Positions 27,591-37,007 of a stretch of 64,000 nt of DNA are shown here, in pieces. The notes under the pieces are model-generated. The model had not been told where the DNA came from. It made no database searches and saw nothing but the letters and a program-made list of their open reading frames with translations. Origin of the DNA: Leptospira mtsangambouensis. GTDB taxonomy: Bacteria; Spirochaetota; Leptospiria; Leptospirales; Leptospiraceae. Numbering within the stretch: position 1 is the first letter of the stretch; each line of letters opens with the position of its first letter. The translations under genes were made by a program, and so were the position numbers. Location of the stretch: the NCBI RefSeq assembly GCF_004770475.1, contig NZ_RQHK01000017.1, positions 930,001 through 994,000 of the forward strand, in the 5' to 3' direction.

Positions 27591-29432
27591 TTATTTTGTA
27601 TTTAACATTCCTTCAATGTAATCCAAACTTCTGATCAACATATAGTCTGGTTTGATGGCATCAATTGCATGTTCTTTTAGATATGTATCAGCTTTTCCAT
27701 TTTTTTTCACATAATCTTTGATGCTGTTTAAATTGAATCTGGATTTAACAACACCTTCGTGTGGGATTAAAGGCAAGTGGTTCCACATATCTTCTTCTCT
27801 ATATCGGAATGGAAATGTTCCATCTTGTTCTTCCGAAACTTCTATATCAGGAGAGACACCTACCACTTGGATTGTTTTACCAGAAGGGGAATAGTATCTG
27901 GCATTGGTGATTTTTAGTAAATAGGCTGGGTTACTATCAAGGTGCTCAAGTGTTTGAACTGTGGCTTTACCAAATGTTCTCTCTCCAAGTAAAATTCCTC
28001 TTCCATGATGTTGGATAGCACTCGCCACAATTTCGGAAGCAGATGCAGACTTTGAATTGATAAGAATTGCTAATGGAAGTTTGGTGATATCCTTATTTCT
28101 TGCCATTTCTTCTTTATCTCTTCCTGAAGGAGTTCTTGTTGAAACGATCAAACCTTTTTCAATGAACATATCTGCGATATCAATGGCTAAATTTAAAAAT
28201 CCGCCAGAGTTACCTCTTAGATCCAAAATCAAAGCTTTAAGAGGTTTTCCATTTTCTTTTGCCGTTTTTTCCATTTCTGTTAAAGCTTCGGCAATTTGTG
28301 TATCAACTGGTGCTTCACCTGGACCGGGTTTTACAAATCCAGTGAGTTTGATATATGCGATTTGCGGATTTTCTTTTACTAAATGGTAAGTTACGTTTTT
28401 AATCGTAATTTTATCTCGGACCACTTCTATATCAATTTTTCCTGTATTTCCTTTTCTGGAAATGGTAAGAACAACTTTTGTTGCCTTTGGTCCTTTGATT
28501 TTTTTGACCACTTTATCAAGAGATAAATTTTTGATTAGTTTACCATCAACAGCTACAATGCTATCTCCACTTCGAATCCCTGCTTTTAAAGCGGGGCTTC
28601 CTTCCAATGGATTTTCTACGATTACTTCTCTACTTCCTCCGCCAGAAAGAATGGCTCCAATACCTTCAAAAGAACCATCGCTGATTTTTTTCATGGACTC
28701 TTCCCAAACTTCTTCCAAAAAAACATTGGAATGGGGATCAAGAGAATTTAAATATCCATTGGCAGCAGCAACAAACACTTGTTCCATGCTGAATTCTTTT
28801 TTGTCTTCTTCCTCTTCTTCTGGAAGTTCACCATCTAATTCCACTAATCCTTTTAATACAGGAGTTTTGTATTTTTCTAGGTTATCTTGAATGTAAGAGA
28901 TCACTCGATCAAAATCTTTCTTAGAAAAATTGATTTCTTCCCAACTTGCAGAAATAACAGATTTTTTCAGTTTTTCCTTTTCTATGAGTTTTTTCAATTC
29001 CGCATCAGAAAGTTTTCTGTTTTCGTTTTTTTTCCGTTTTTCTTTTTGAATTTTTTCAACCTGATCATAGTCAGGATCAAAAATGACAAATGCATCTGAA
29101 GGAGAAAGTTTGAACGTTGTTCCTGGCCAAAGATCTTCTTTATCATCATATTTTTCACGTTGTTTGAAATAACTTTCCGGATAAATATAAAGTGGGTGTG
29201 GCAAACTTAGCGCAGAAAAACTGGCTGCGTCAGTAAAGGCTCGGTTGACATTGATATGTTTATCAATATACAGTTTGTCTACCGAACGAATCACAGTTTC
29301 AAAGTCTCCGTAAGTAAAATCTGTCTTTCGGTTGGGAGCTTTTTTGGCTTCTGGTTCGCAGGAAATAAATCCTACCGGGAGGGCAAAACTAAGTAGGGCG
29401 AAAAAGGAAAGTAGGTAAACAATTCGTTTCAA
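27591..29432 (-). CDS. ctpA: carboxyl-terminal processing protease (S41), lipoprotein
   Basis: 613 aa, beginning [20 protein letters not shown] with lipobox FISC, so probably a membrane-anchored periplasmic lipoprotein. An N-terminal helical region is followed by a PDZ domain ([13 protein letters not shown] to [10 protein letters not shown]) and the S41 peptidase core with the nucleophile in [15 protein letters not shown] and the lysine in [12 protein letters not shown]. Such proteases trim C termini of exported proteins. The N-terminal half has a charged insertion rich in Lys and Glu (residues about 130-175), longer than in typical CtpA. Confidence 0.93.
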   Translation of the reverse strand: MKRIVYLLSFFALLSFALPVGFISCEPEAKKAPNRKTDFTYGDFETVIRSVDKLYIDKHINVNRAFTDAASFSALSLPHPLYIYPESYFKQREKYDDKEDLWPGTTFKLSPSDAFVIFDPDYDQVEKIQKEKRKKNENRKLSDAELKKLIEKEKLKKSVISASWEEINFSKKDFDRVISYIQDNLEKYKTPVLKGLVELDGELPEEEEEDKKEFSMEQVFVAAANGYLNSLDPHSNVFLEEVWEESMKKISDGSFEGIGAILSGGGSREVIVENPLEGSPALKAGIRSGDSIVAVDGKLIKNLSLDKVVKKIKGPKATKVVLTISRKGNTGKIDIEVVRDKITIKNVTYHLVKENPQIAYIKLTGFVKPGPGEAPVDTQIAEALTEMEKTAKENGKPLKALILDLRGNSGGFLNLAIDIADMFIEKGLIVSTRTPSGRDKEEMARNKDITKLPLAILINSKSASASEIVASAIQHHGRGILLGERTFGKATVQTLEHLDSNPAYLLKITNARYYSPSGKTIQVVGVSPDIEVSEEQDGTFPFRYREEDMWNHLPLIPHEGVVKSRFNLNSIKDYVKKNGKADTYLKEHAIDAIKPDYMLIRSLDYIEGMLNTK

Positions 29433-29544
29433 GGGATCTCTCGTAAAGTGGATAGATTATCCTAAGAATTTCCGATTTTCCAGTCCATGCAACTCAAAAA
29501 AAATCGGGACAAATCTAGGACACACCTATATCATAGACGGTGCC

Positions 29545-30552
29545 ATGCGTGCTTTCGTTGTCCTGATTTTTGCTCTTTCCCTTGGGTTTTGTACAACAGA
29601 TCCTCAGAAGAACCCAACCCGGGATCCGTACAGTTTGGAAACTCTGATTTTCTTAGAAGAGGTACTTCTTGATGTTTGGGATTCCTCCGAGTCGAAAGAA
29701 GAAGCAATGTCCCGACTAAGATACGTTTGCCGGACTCGTGACACCGACGACGGGTATTTATGTTACACTTGGGGATTGCTTGAATACCACAGAGGCAATT
29801 ATGCAGAGAGTTATACTGCTTTTAGAAAGGCTCTAGAAAAAAATCCAAACGATAGCCTATATAAAAATATGTTAAGGATTTCTGCAGAAAAATCAGGGAA
29901 TTTATCAGATTTAAAGGCACATTCTTATGATGGGGAAGTTTTTGCGGTATTTACAGAAACCCAAAAACTTTGTCAGGAAAACAAACCGCCAAAATCGGAA
30001 TCTTTTCTCTTTCTTGCCGAACGAGGTGTTCTCACAAAGGACAGTATCCGACGGGGAGTCCTTGCCGATTGTTTTCAAAGCCTAAGTGCAACAGACAAAT
30101 CCCTAGTCCAAAAAGAAATCCTCCATTCCTCTTCCTCATATAAAGAACGTCTTTATGCTGACCAAATGAAGTCCGATCCATTTTCTCGGATTTGGGACAC
30201 CGCCAGTTACCATCGGGGGGAGATGGGAAAAGAGGCAGTCGGTGCCAGTGCGGGGGTAGTGTCTGTTAGTTCCTCTCTCGGAACCGAGGCAGGTGCTCCT
30301 CAAATTGGAACAACAGTAAGACCAGGTGCTCCGATCACGGAGGCATGGAAAAAGGTAAAACTTGCCTCAGTTTCTGGAAACGAATCGCAAGCCAGAGAAG
30401 GCCTTCGTAGTTTTTTATCTGAAATCCAATCGGCAAAACGAAAAGGAAAAATGGAAGGGCAATTGGCTCTTGCTTTGGAAAGAGCCGCTAAGTTGCTTTT
30501 GGAACAAGACCCTCAGTATTCTAAACTTCGTTTCCTTGCGAAAGAACTCTGA
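29545..30552 (+). CDS. TPR-containing lipoprotein of unknown function
   Basis: 335 aa with signal MRAFVVLIFALSLGFC (lipobox LGFC). One clear TPR unit (YTWGLLEYHRGNYAESYTAF, then KALEKNPND) is followed by a helical region; a Gly/Ala/Ser-rich low-complexity linker lies near residues 230-265. Divergent from ctp by 112 bases. Its last 32 bases overlap the convergent end of pdxJ. Function unknown. Confidence 0.8.
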   Translation: MRAFVVLIFALSLGFCTTDPQKNPTRDPYSLETLIFLEEVLLDVWDSSESKEEAMSRLRYVCRTRDTDDGYLCYTWGLLEYHRGNYAESYTAFRKALEKNPNDSLYKNMLRISAEKSGNLSDLKAHSYDGEVFAVFTETQKLCQENKPPKSESFLFLAERGVLTKDSIRRGVLADCFQSLSATDKSLVQKEILHSSSSYKERLYADQMKSDPFSRIWDTASYHRGEMGKEAVGASAGVVSVSSSLGTEAGAPQIGTTVRPGAPITEAWKKVKLASVSGNESQAREGLRSFLSEIQSAKRKGKMEGQLALALERAAKLLLEQDPQYSKLRFLAKEL

Positions 30553-31321
30553 GATAGTCTCCAATGGTTTTTTTCATTCCATCCACAAGGCTTTGGCTGA
30601 CCAGTCTATGTCCAATGGATACCTCCGCTAAGTAGGGAAGTTTGGAAAAAAGTTTTAAATTGTTTGTATCCAGGTCGTGGCCTGCATTTACACCTAACCC
30701 CAGTTTGTTTGCCTCTATTGCGGCCTTTTCATATATTGGGAAACTTTTGGCTCCCTCTTCTGGAGATTTGTCATAAGCATAGGCGAATGGCCCTGTGTAG
30801 AGTTCAATTCGTTCGGCTCCGAGTTCTTTTACAAGCGGATACTCTGTAAATTCTGTCTCCATAAACAAAGAAACCCGGATCCCTTCCTCTTTGAATCTTT
30901 GCACCATTGGTTTTAAAGTTTGGAACACTGTTTTGTTTTTTAAATCAAACCCGTGGTCAGAGGTAATTTCCCCAGGTTTGACCGGAACTAGGGTCACTTG
31001 GTCGGGTTTTGCTTTTAGAACTAAATTTAAAAAACGTTCACTTGGTTCGCCTTCGATGTTGAATTCTTTTTTTGGAAATCCATTTTTGGTTATTTTGGCA
31101 TTGTAAGAATTTAGAAAATTCTGAATTTCGAATACATCTTGTTTGGTGATATGCCTTTCGTCCTCTCTCGGGTGGATGGTGATACCGTAGGCACCTGCAT
31201 CCAAGATAATCTCTGAAATTTGAATGACACTAGGAATGGATCCACCACGGGAATTGCGGAGAGTGGCGATCTTGTTGACATTGACACTTAATTGGGTCAT
31301 AGGAAAAAAAAAACTTTTCAT
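30521..31321 (-). CDS. pdxJ: pyridoxine 5'-phosphate synthase
   Basis: 266 aa. The family N terminus [17 protein letters not shown], then [17 protein letters not shown] and the C-terminal [12 protein letters not shown] and [13 protein letters not shown] are present. PdxJ condenses aminoacetone phosphate with deoxyxylulose phosphate to make vitamin B6 phosphate in the cytoplasm. Two in-frame ATGs exist: 31321 (preceded by GGATGA) and 31300, separated by a run of ten T's on the coding strand; family alignment slightly favours the second. Confidence 0.95.
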   Translation of the reverse strand: MKSFFFPMTQLSVNVNKIATLRNSRGGSIPSVIQISEIILDAGAYGITIHPREDERHITKQDVFEIQNFLNSYNAKITKNGFPKKEFNIEGEPSERFLNLVLKAKPDQVTLVPVKPGEITSDHGFDLKNKTVFQTLKPMVQRFKEEGIRVSLFMETEFTEYPLVKELGAERIELYTGPFAYAYDKSPEEGAKSFPIYEKAAIEANKLGLGVNAGHDLDTNNLKLFSKLPYLAEVSIGHRLVSQSLVDGMKKTIGDYLRVLSQGNEV

Positions 31322-31404
31322 TAATTTTCATCCAGGAGAAAACCGTCCAATTTCAAAAAGGTTGTCCCCGAGAGGGGATTCCCAAAACTGTCAAAAGTAC
31401 GTTT

Positions 31405-31908
31405 ATGGTCGCAAAAAAAGCAGTCAAGAAGCAGGCTCCGCCCAAGAAAAAAGCGGTAGCCAAAGAGAAACCCAAGGACGCAAAGTCCGCTTCCCCGAAG
31501 GAAGACAAAAAAAAGGCAGTCGCAGGAGCAAAAACTCCGGCAACTAAGGCGAAAGCCGTACCTGCCCCCAAAACCGCCCCTGTCGCAGTGAAGGACAAAC
31601 CAGCACCTGTGGCGAAGGCCCCAGCTGTCAAAATTGATCCCAACAACCCTCTCGGCAAAAAGTTCAGTTGTTATTCATGTGGAACGAAGTTTTACGATTT
31701 GTACAAACCGGAAAAAAAATGCCCTAAATGTGGGGCAGACCAATTGGCAAAGCCAGCCATCAAATCACGAATGGCAGCCATCCGCAGTTCAGAATACGAA
31801 GTGGAAGAAGAGGAAGAGCCAGTTCTAGAAGATGATGAACTCATGGAAGAAACGGAAGAATTGGAAGAGACCGAAGAAGAGGAGGTCGTAGCCGAGGAAG
31901 AGGAGTGA
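31405..31908 (+). CDS. FYDLN-type zinc-ribbon protein with basic N tail and acidic C tail
   Basis: 167 aa in three parts: residues 1-78 are Lys/Ala/Pro-rich like histone H1 tails; residues 85-115 hold the zinc ribbon [12 protein letters not shown] with CPKCG; residues 130-167 are almost all Glu and Asp. The ribbon matches the FYDLN acid family, whose role is unknown. Its final Glu codons contain GGAAGAGGA directly before the GTG of miaA and probably double as that gene's ribosome binding site. Possibly nucleic-acid or ribosome associated; inference only. Confidence 0.85.
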   Translation: MVAKKAVKKQAPPKKKAVAKEKPKDAKSASPKEDKKKAVAGAKTPATKAKAVPAPKTAPVAVKDKPAPVAKAPAVKIDPNNPLGKKFSCYSCGTKFYDLYKPEKKCPKCGADQLAKPAIKSRMAAIRSSEYEVEEEEEPVLEDDELMEETEELEETEEEEVVAEEEE

Positions 31909-32795
31909 TCCTCCCCGTCCTTGGTGGCCCCACCGGTTCTGGAAAAACCGCTCTCACCCAAGTACTCGACCCCAAACGTTTCGAAATTGTTTCTTTTGAC
32001 TCACGCCAAGTCTACCGGGATCTACCGGTAGGCACAACGGCCCCCACTCCCCAAGAGTCCTCTTATATCCGCCATTGGTTGATTGGTTATTTAAACGCAG
32101 ACGAATCCCTTAATGCGAGTCAGTTCTCCATTTGGGCCCGCGAAGCGATAAGCGATATCAGAGCCAGAGGTAAAATTCCTTTTCTCATTGGTGGCACAGG
32201 TTTTTACCTCCGTGCTTTTCTTTTGGGAATGTATCCCGTACCAAATGTACCGAAAGAAACGAAAGATTATGTTTTGGAACTTCCATTAGAAGAAGCCAGG
32301 ACACAACTTTTTGCCAAAGATCCCAAAGCTCTCGAATCCTTATCACCGCAGGATGGATACCGAATCAAAAGGGCCTTGGAAGTTGTCCTCACGGGAGTTT
32401 TGTGGTCTGAAGTTTCTAAAGAAACCGTTGGAGGATACTTAAACGATTATCCGGATGTCCAAGTGATTGGACATTGGTTGGACTGGCCCCGAGACATTCT
32501 CTATGATAGAATCAATCGGCGAGTCGAAGAGATCGCCACGGGTATGTTAGCGGAGACAAAAGAAGTGGTTTCTAGATACGGATCTGACTGTCCTGGCCTA
32601 CGAACCTTAGGTTACAATTTTGCGCTTGCTTTCTTAAATGGAACCATAGACAGTAATACATTCATTGAGCAGCTGGCCCAAAGCCACAGGAATTATGCGA
32701 AACGACAGATTACTTGGTTCAAAAAAGATCCATTACTTTCGCCCATTTCCTTCGAAGCAGCTGTCCAACTGTATACAAATATAGATAAAATATAG
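31905..32795 (+). CDS. miaA: tRNA dimethylallyltransferase
   Basis: 296 aa from a GTG start that overlaps the stop of the previous gene (GTGA). P-loop [27 protein letters not shown], and [11 protein letters not shown] are MiaA motifs, and the tail [13 protein letters not shown] is diagnostic. It isopentenylates A37 of tRNAs reading U-starting codons. The miaA-hfq neighbourhood is conserved in many bacteria. Confidence 0.97.
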   Translation: MILPVLGGPTGSGKTALTQVLDPKRFEIVSFDSRQVYRDLPVGTTAPTPQESSYIRHWLIGYLNADESLNASQFSIWAREAISDIRARGKIPFLIGGTGFYLRAFLLGMYPVPNVPKETKDYVLELPLEEARTQLFAKDPKALESLSPQDGYRIKRALEVVLTGVLWSEVSKETVGGYLNDYPDVQVIGHWLDWPRDILYDRINRRVEEIATGMLAETKEVVSRYGSDCPGLRTLGYNFALAFLNGTIDSNTFIEQLAQSHRNYAKRQITWFKKDPLLSPISFEAAVQLYTNIDKI

Positions 32796-32816
32796 AGAAA
32801 ACACTCGGGATTTCCA

Positions 32817-33068
32817 ATGTCGGCAAAAAATAATATCCAAGACCAACTTCTAAATACAGCAAGAAAGGAGAAAATTGATCTCACCATTTACTTGTTAAAC
32901 GGAGTTCCGCTGAAAGGAAAGGTTGTCAGCTTTGACAACTTCACAATCATCTTAGAAAACGATAACAAACAGAATTTGGTGTACAAACACGCCATTTCTA
33001 CCATCATCCCTGCAAAACCCATCAAACTCCACAGCGATGATGCACCGAAGGAAGCAGGAGGGGTCTAA
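32817..33068 (+). CDS. hfq: RNA chaperone Hfq
   Basis: 83 aa. Sm1 region [27 protein letters not shown] and Sm2 motif YKHAISTI are intact, with a short acidic tail. Hfq hexamers bind small RNAs and mRNAs. Placed 21 bases after miaA, likely cotranscribed. Confidence 0.96.
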   Translation: MSAKNNIQDQLLNTARKEKIDLTIYLLNGVPLKGKVVSFDNFTIILENDNKQNLVYKHAISTIIPAKPIKLHSDDAPKEAGGV

Positions 33069-33120
33069 GACTTTTCTGGTTTTCCTCTGTTTCGCTTGCT
33101 AAATTCTGGTTCCAAACCCT

Positions 33121-34191
33121 ATGGCAAAATTACCTAAAGAATCCCCGGTTGTCCTCATTATGGCTGGTGGAAAGGGGGAGAGGTTTTGGCCTCGCTCCCG
33201 CACCAATTCCCCTAAACAACTTCAGAAAGTTTATTCCAATAAAACCCTTTTACGTGAGACCATTGACCGCGCTCTCACCATCACCTCTCTTGATCGAATT
33301 TATATTGGAACCAATGCCAACCTAAAAGCGGAGATCCTAAAAAAAGATCCAAAGTTTCCTTCTACTAATTTCATTTTGGAGCCAGAAGGAAAAAATACGG
33401 CACCTATCATTGCTCTTTCGGCACTTTACTTTCAGAAAAAATTTGGCAATCCAAACTTAATCGTTTTATCAGCCGATGCCTTTATCGATCCCATCAAAGA
33501 ATTTACAAAAACCATTGAGCAGGCTTTATACGAAACGGAAAATGGAATGGTTCTACTTGGTGTGAAACCCAATCGTCCAGAAGTAGGTTACGGATATATT
33601 AGCACGGGAAAACCAACTGATGTAGGTTATACGGTAAAAGCTTTTTTTGAAAAACCTGATTTTAAAACCGCTCTAAAATATATTAAAAAGAAGAATTTTT
33701 ATTGGAACCCAGGGATTTTTCTTTTCCGCACAGAAACTATCCTTTCTGAGTTGGAACGTCATGCTCCTCATATTTTAAATCCTTTAAAAAATGGATTTCC
33801 TTTTAAGAGTTTCGGGGATTTAAAAACGGCCTTCCAGATGCTTCCTTCTGAGGCAATTGATACTGCCATTATGGAAAAATCCAATCGGATTCGTATGGTG
33901 GAAGCAACCTTCAATTGGGATGATGTAGGATCTTGGATGTCACTCGAACGTATTTTACCTGGTGATAAAGAAAAGAACCACCACCAAGGAAAAGAAGTGC
34001 TCTACCATAAGGCTTCGGGAAATATTTCTTCGGTCCAAAAGGAACTCATTGCCTTTCTTGGTGTGAAAGATCTCATTGTTGTGGAAGAACCAGATGTCCT
34101 ACTTGTCACTTCACGTGAGGGAGTGGGTGATATCAAAGCGATGTTATCCACAATGAGGAAAAATAAAGTTTTACAAAAGTACCTCGACTAG
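33121..34191 (+). CDS. mannose-1-phosphate guanylyltransferase-like nucleotidyltransferase
   Basis: 356 aa. The signature [20 protein letters not shown] binds the nucleotide, and [26 protein letters not shown] and FNWDDVGSW follow in the order seen in ManC/RfbM enzymes. It would make GDP-mannose from mannose-1-phosphate and GTP for glycans. The C-terminal isomerase domain of bifunctional members is absent. A single gene 52 bases after hfq. Confidence 0.92.
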   Translation: MAKLPKESPVVLIMAGGKGERFWPRSRTNSPKQLQKVYSNKTLLRETIDRALTITSLDRIYIGTNANLKAEILKKDPKFPSTNFILEPEGKNTAPIIALSALYFQKKFGNPNLIVLSADAFIDPIKEFTKTIEQALYETENGMVLLGVKPNRPEVGYGYISTGKPTDVGYTVKAFFEKPDFKTALKYIKKKNFYWNPGIFLFRTETILSELERHAPHILNPLKNGFPFKSFGDLKTAFQMLPSEAIDTAIMEKSNRIRMVEATFNWDDVGSWMSLERILPGDKEKNHHQGKEVLYHKASGNISSVQKELIAFLGVKDLIVVEEPDVLLVTSREGVGDIKAMLSTMRKNKVLQKYLD

Positions 34192-34228
34192 AAATTTGAC
34201 AGAACAGGCTTGATATAAGGAGGAAGGA

Positions 34229-34321
34229 ATGCCTTCCGGAAAAAAGAGAAAGCGTAGAAAAATCGCAACCCACAAACGTAAGAAAAAACGCAGAGCCAAC
34301 AGACACAAAAAGAAGAAATAA
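34229..34321 (+). CDS. 30-aa AURKAIP1/COX24-domain basic protein, probable ribosomal protein
   Basis: ATG at 34229 follows a perfect AAGGAGG (34217-34223) by 5 bases and encodes 30 residues, beginning MPSGKKRKRRKIATHK and ending RHKKKK, about two thirds Lys or Arg. The same mini-protein type occurs in Bacteroidetes and other phyla and is related to mitochondrial mS38 and mycobacterial bS22, small-subunit ribosomal proteins. Its association with the ribosome here is inference from family. Easily missed by gene finders because of length. Confidence 0.9.
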   Translation: MPSGKKRKRRKIATHKRKKKRRANRHKKKK

Positions 34322-34362
34322 TCTTTCTTCAGTGACTTTCTTTTTCCTCCGATAGATTTGTT

Positions 34363-35100
34363 ATGAAACAAGTCTGGAGGAAACAGAAACCCCGCACCCC
34401 CGGTTTCATCCGAGCATTTACCATGGAAACACCTCTCGGGGATGTCCTGGAGGCTGAGTTCAACTTTCACGAACGACTCGTTCGGTTAGCTGTAGAAATC
34501 AAAGAAGAAAAGGGACGTATGTATGGTGCCACTGTGAAAAACGGCACTGTACAAGTTGAGAAGGACATTACTTCTGGTCGTGCGTATCCCGTCTTTCGAA
34601 AGATTTGGCCCTTTCGCGAATACTTTAGTACCCTCCCTGATAAAGACATGCTTGCATGCATTGGAGGGGCGTACGAAATTTATCCCCCCTTTGTACCTGA
34701 TGCCCAAGAGAAAGTTCGTTCCCAAAGGCATCCTTTGGAATCGGCATTATTCCCTTCCACACGTTACGATTCTATTTTTGGGATTGTCCGCGAAACTCGG
34801 TTCCAACGTTGGAGAAGAGAAAGGCGTGAGGCAAGAGAGGCCCGAGGATCGCTCTGGTTGCGTTTTAAGAGGCGAGTCTGGGGAGATTTGCAAGATGTCT
34901 GTATGGGCGTCGGATTTGGATGTTTGGTTTATTATTTGTATTATGATTATGTCGTATTAGGGCTGACTCTTGGGGTTCTTGGTATGACGGCGGGGCTACT
35001 GGATTTTCTTGTGAGAAAACGCTCTGTCTTAATGACAAAAGTGTTGTCATTTCTTAGTTTCGGTTCATATTTTTTCTATAACGGCTACGTCTACTTCTAG
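34363..35100 (+). CDS. membrane protein of unknown function
   Basis: 245 aa. The soluble N-terminal part (residues 1-150) is beta-rich and ends in a strongly arginine-rich helix (RFQRWRRERREAREARGSLW); three hydrophobic helices follow (about 178-243). No signal peptide, so the N-terminal part should be cytoplasmic. No family recognised. Precedes cheW by 29 bases. Confidence 0.75.
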   Translation: MKQVWRKQKPRTPGFIRAFTMETPLGDVLEAEFNFHERLVRLAVEIKEEKGRMYGATVKNGTVQVEKDITSGRAYPVFRKIWPFREYFSTLPDKDMLACIGGAYEIYPPFVPDAQEKVRSQRHPLESALFPSTRYDSIFGIVRETRFQRWRRERREAREARGSLWLRFKRRVWGDLQDVCMGVGFGCLVYYLYYDYVVLGLTLGVLGMTAGLLDFLVRKRSVLMTKVLSFLSFGSYFFYNGYVYF

Positions 35101-35129
35101 ACGTAGTTCTAAAATTGTAGAAAAGTGAT

Positions 35130-35609
35130 ATGGCAAAAGAAACATCATCGGCAAACCAATTCATTCATGAGCAGTACATTATATTCAATTTGGGCGATGA
35201 AGAATATGCCATTCCCATCACCATTGTCGAAGAAATTGTCAAAATCACCAACCTAATCCGTGTTCCACAGTCCAAAAGTTTCTTTGCAGGAATTATGGAC
35301 ATTCGTGGAAAAGTGGTTCGGATGATTGACCTTGCCAAACGTCTCAATATTAAAAATACAACGGAAAGTGCCGCCGACCGAGCCATCGTGATCAATGTTT
35401 CTGGAAAGTCCATTGGTGTGATTGTGGACAAGGTGTCACACGTGGTTCATTTTCCTGCAAACCAAGTGGACCCACCACCACCTTCGGTCAAAGGAATTTC
35501 TTCAAGATACATCACAGGTGTGGGTAAAAAAGATAACCGGTTCATCATCCTGATTGATATCGAAAAAATCCTGACTGTAGAAGAGATTACCGAGTTGGCC
35601 ACTGTTTGA
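35130..35609 (+). CDS. cheW: chemotaxis coupling protein CheW
   Basis: 159 aa, one CheW domain: [21 protein letters not shown], then [26 protein letters not shown] with the receptor-contact arginine, and [11 protein letters not shown]. It links chemoreceptors to the CheA kinase. No cheA or receptor is in the window, so this is an orphan copy. Confidence 0.94.
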   Translation: MAKETSSANQFIHEQYIIFNLGDEEYAIPITIVEEIVKITNLIRVPQSKSFFAGIMDIRGKVVRMIDLAKRLNIKNTTESAADRAIVINVSGKSIGVIVDKVSHVVHFPANQVDPPPPSVKGISSRYITGVGKKDNRFIILIDIEKILTVEEITELATV

Positions 35610-35635
35610 TCGAACACAGTGACCAAATTTTTTTT
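35600..35635 (+). terminator. weak terminator after cheW
   Basis: CACTGT (35600-35605) pairs with ACAGTG (35616-35621); an 8-T run starts 6 bases later. The left arm lies in the last codons of cheW. The spacing to the T run makes it a weak call. Confidence 0.35.
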
Positions 35636-35660
35636 ATACTGAAGATAAAATAAAACAAAT

Positions 35661-36377
35661 ATGATTATCTCGAAGTTTTATTATTTAAGAAAGAATTTGT
35701 ACTCCATGGCAGAACTTGTTTTGGAGCAGGTGATTCTTTTAAGTGAAGCTTTGGAAGCGGATGATTATGTACAAGCAGAACGCATCGTGGAACGTGACGA
35801 TCTCATTGATGATTTAGAAAAGGAAAATGATAACCTTTCCCAAAATGCGATTTTGGAAGCAGTGAGTAACCGTAACATTCTTGGAATGGGTGATGTGGAC
35901 AATGATATTGTTTTAAAAAAAGACCCCCTTCGTTTTGCGCTCTCTGCCATTCGTATCACAAGAAATATGGAGCGGATGGGAGACCAAGTGGTGAACTGTG
36001 CCGATGTATTTCGCCATAAAACCATTCGTAAAGGTTTATTCAAAAAAGAAGAACCTATGACATTGATTTTATCCCGAGTGACAACTCTTGCAGGTATGGC
36101 AATCGAATCTCTCGTGGAAGAAAAAGAAAGATTTATGGGCAGTGTCAATACCTTAGAAGATGAACTAAATGACCTTTGTGACCAAGCCTTTCAAAAATAT
36201 AGGTCTGTACCTGATATGGAAAAACAGGAATTTGCGGATGTATATCGAATTATCCTCGCCTTGGAAAGGTTAGGTGATTATGCGGTAAACGTAGCAGAAG
36301 AACTTGTGCGTCTCAATACTGGAAAAGACATTCGCCATTTAGAAAACGTAAAAACGAAAGCCTCTCATTTTCCTTAA
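35661..36377 (+). CDS. phoU: PhoU-family phosphate regulation protein
   Basis: 238 aa, all helical. Two PhoU repeats can be read, each with an acidic metal-binding helix: [20 protein letters not shown] (residues about 93-112) and [20 protein letters not shown] (about 194-213). PhoU connects phosphate transport to PhoR signalling or binds NaPi-type transporters. No pst genes or phosphate transporter lie nearby. The ATG at 35661 or one at 35706 could be used; the second is preceded by no better site. Confidence 0.88.
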   Translation: MIISKFYYLRKNLYSMAELVLEQVILLSEALEADDYVQAERIVERDDLIDDLEKENDNLSQNAILEAVSNRNILGMGDVDNDIVLKKDPLRFALSAIRITRNMERMGDQVVNCADVFRHKTIRKGLFKKEEPMTLILSRVTTLAGMAIESLVEEKERFMGSVNTLEDELNDLCDQAFQKYRSVPDMEKQEFADVYRIILALERLGDYAVNVAEELVRLNTGKDIRHLENVKTKASHFP

Positions 36378-36398
36378 AATAAACTGACAAATGAAATA

Positions 36399-36418
36399 GA
36401 AGGGAATTAATTTCCTTC
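36399..36418. promoter_or_regulatory. 20-bp palindrome just before a start codon
   Basis: GAAGGGAATT (36399-36408) pairs with AATTTCCTTC (36409-36418) with one G-T pair. It contains the only purine-rich Shine-Dalgarno candidate of the gene at 36422, so a bound dimer or RNA fold could gate expression. Confidence 0.35.
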
Positions 36419-36421
36419 TCT

Positions 36422-36667
36422 ATGACCTCAGCTGGACATTCACCCAATCTGAAAATATCAGAATTTATGGTTTCCTATCTTCTTATTTCAAACTTAGATC
36501 CATTTATTTTTTTTACTGGAATGTTTCTTGCGATGGCAATTTCATCTATTTTAAAAGATTTTGCTGATGGAGATTTAAGGTCTGCAGTCAAATCAAACCG
36601 AACAAGAAATGAAATTGGATTGATCTCTATCGAGAATTATCATTATTTAAGTTATAAAAATGATTAG
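36422..36667 (+). CDS. small membrane protein of unknown function
   Basis: 81 aa with one long hydrophobic segment (VSYLLISNLDPFIFFTGMFLAMAISSIL, residues 17-44) followed by a polar tail. A later ATG (codon 16) is an alternative start. It overlaps the next gene by 8 bases. No homology recognised. Confidence 0.55.
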   Translation: MTSAGHSPNLKISEFMVSYLLISNLDPFIFFTGMFLAMAISSILKDFADGDLRSAVKSNRTRNEIGLISIENYHYLSYKND

Positions 36668-36980
36668 TGCAACTTTTATTTTCAAACAAAAAGAATCCGA
36701 TACGGAATTTGAAACTTTAGATCGATCCATTGAATCTTTCGTAGAAAGCCATCCAGAGTATCTTGGAAAAGATAGTTGGGTGAATTTAGAAAAAGGAATT
36801 ATGGCTGTAGTGTATTATTTTAAAACCAATCTTGGTTTAGATTCTCTAAAAAATTTTTCTGATCATCAATTGGCGAAATCTAAATATTCAAAATGGTATG
36901 AAGGATATCAAGTGATCATTGCTGAAGTGACAAAAACTTACGGTGATGGCGGAATTTTACACTTAACGAATAATAGGTGA
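36660..36980 (+). CDS. antibiotic biosynthesis monooxygenase (ABM)-like dimeric alpha/beta barrel protein
   Basis: 106 aa. The pattern ESHPEYLGKDSWVNLEKGIMAVVYYF, then a helix LKNFSDHQLAKSKYSKWYEGYQVIIAEVTKTYG resembles ABM-superfamily proteins, including heme-degrading types. Small cytoplasmic ferredoxin-like fold; substrate not known. Overlaps the preceding small membrane protein, so they are cotranscribed. Confidence 0.65.
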   Translation: MISATFIFKQKESDTEFETLDRSIESFVESHPEYLGKDSWVNLEKGIMAVVYYFKTNLGLDSLKNFSDHQLAKSKYSKWYEGYQVIIAEVTKTYGDGGILHLTNNR

Positions 36981-37007
36981 AAGCAATTGAGAAGTGTTTT
37001 TGCTGTA

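Noticed and set aside
34196..34219. TTGACA followed by TATAAG before the 30-aa gene
   Set aside because: Spacing is only 12 bases, too short for a sigma70 promoter.
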